Assembly (NCBI GenBank): GCA_030625465.1
Contig: DAOUQS010000114.1
Coordinates: 1 to 6,549, forward strand
Direction of reading: 5' to 3'
DNA length: 6,549 bases
Source of the DNA: Amylibacter sp.
Lineage (GTDB): Bacteria > Pseudomonadota > Alphaproteobacteria > Rhodobacterales > Rhodobacteraceae
This document shows positions 6,387 through 6,549 of the stretch, in pieces; the first letter of the stretch is position 1, and each line of letters begins with the position of its first letter. Under the pieces are notes generated by a model. The model was not told where the DNA came from. It was given only the letters and a program-made list of their open reading frames with translations, and searched no databases. A program made the translations under genes and the position numbers.

Positions 6387-6549
6387 GTGCTGCAATTACA
6401 GGATGCAGGTTTTAGCTATGGTGGCAGGGACATTCTAACGGATGTTAATCTGGATGTCGCACCGGGCAGCTTTTACTTTTTGACAGGCCCGTCCGGATCC
6501 GGAAAAACCACATTTTTGCGGCTTTGTTATCAGGCTTTGATGCCGACGC
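6387..6549 (+). CDS. ftsE: Cell division ATP-binding protein FtsE, N-terminal part (3' end outside window)
   Basis: FtsE is the cytosolic ABC ATPase that pairs with the membrane protein FtsX at the divisome, where FtsEX controls activation of periplasmic peptidoglycan hydrolases. Only the first 54 residues (of a usual ~220-230) are in the window. They show the ABC N-terminal fold: the A-loop aromatic Tyr11 in FSYGGRDIL, the family-like PGSFYFLTGPSGSGKTT with Walker A at 34-42 (Lys40), then the FLRLCYQALMPT helix. The SFYFLTGPSGSGKTT and RLCY sequence points to FtsE rather than to another ABC ATPase. The start is GTG with a Shine-Dalgarno at 6377-6380; an upstream in-frame stop rules out a longer form. 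ftsX is expected immediately downstream but is not visible. It is transcribed divergently from the zinc-ribbon gene across 161 bases. Confidence 0.93.
   Translation, partial: MLQLQDAGFSYGGRDILTDVNLDVAPGSFYFLTGPSGSGKTTFLRLCYQALMPT

Noticed and set aside
6356..6415. 19-codon frame starting with ATG before ftsE, with an AAGG six bases upstream
   Set aside because: It overlaps the ftsE start out of frame, has no recognisable feature, and frames this short are common. A regulatory leader peptide is possible but unsupported.
1..6549. CRISPR array, tRNA or rRNA genes, insertion sequence ends, defence or toxin-antitoxin genes
   Set aside because: Reading both strands, I found no regularly spaced repeats, no cloverleaf-like sequence, no transposase and no such gene; nearly the whole window is accounted for by conserved genes.

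Overview
The window looks like ordinary chromosomal DNA from an alphaproteobacterium, most likely a member of the Rhodobacterales (Roseobacter group). This rests on three things. The gene order is argH, a tiny lipoprotein gene, lysA, a TIGR02302/DUF4175 gene, a zinc-ribbon membrane protein gene and ftsE. The TIGR02302 family is known from alphaproteobacteria. The codon use is moderately GC-rich. The assignment comes from family recognition, not from a search.

Layout: positions 1-4783 carry a tight plus-strand gene string that is probably one operon. It holds the 3' two thirds of argH (1-879), a 32-residue lptM-like lipoprotein gene whose ATG overlaps the argH stop (879-977), lysA starting one base after that stop (979-2244), and a large TIGR02302-family membrane protein gene 25 bases further on (2270-4783). 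Only 5 bases separate the TIGR02302 stop from the stop of a convergent minus-strand gene (4789-6225). That gene encodes a 478-residue protein with an N-terminal MJ0042-type zinc ribbon, a very acidic linker and one transmembrane helix. A 161-base divergent intergenic region (6226-6386) with candidate promoters in both directions separates it from the start of ftsE (6387 to the window edge).

How the genes may work together: ArgH and LysA catalyse the last steps of arginine and lysine synthesis. LysA also drains meso-diaminopimelate, a peptidoglycan precursor. The remaining genes are linked to the cell envelope: an LptM-like lipoprotein (outer-membrane LPS-translocon maturation in enterobacteria), an inner-membrane protein with a large periplasmic region (TIGR02302, function unknown), a zinc-ribbon membrane protein resembling the polarity factor ZitP in architecture, and FtsE, the ATPase of the FtsEX divisome complex. 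A shared envelope or division role is an inference from gene order.

There is no mobile element, CRISPR array, RNA gene, toxin-antitoxin or defence cassette that I can see, and no sign of recent transfer. The scientifically open parts are the TIGR02302 protein, the ZitP-like protein and the minimal LptM-like lipoprotein. No stretch longer than 300 bases lacks a gene.
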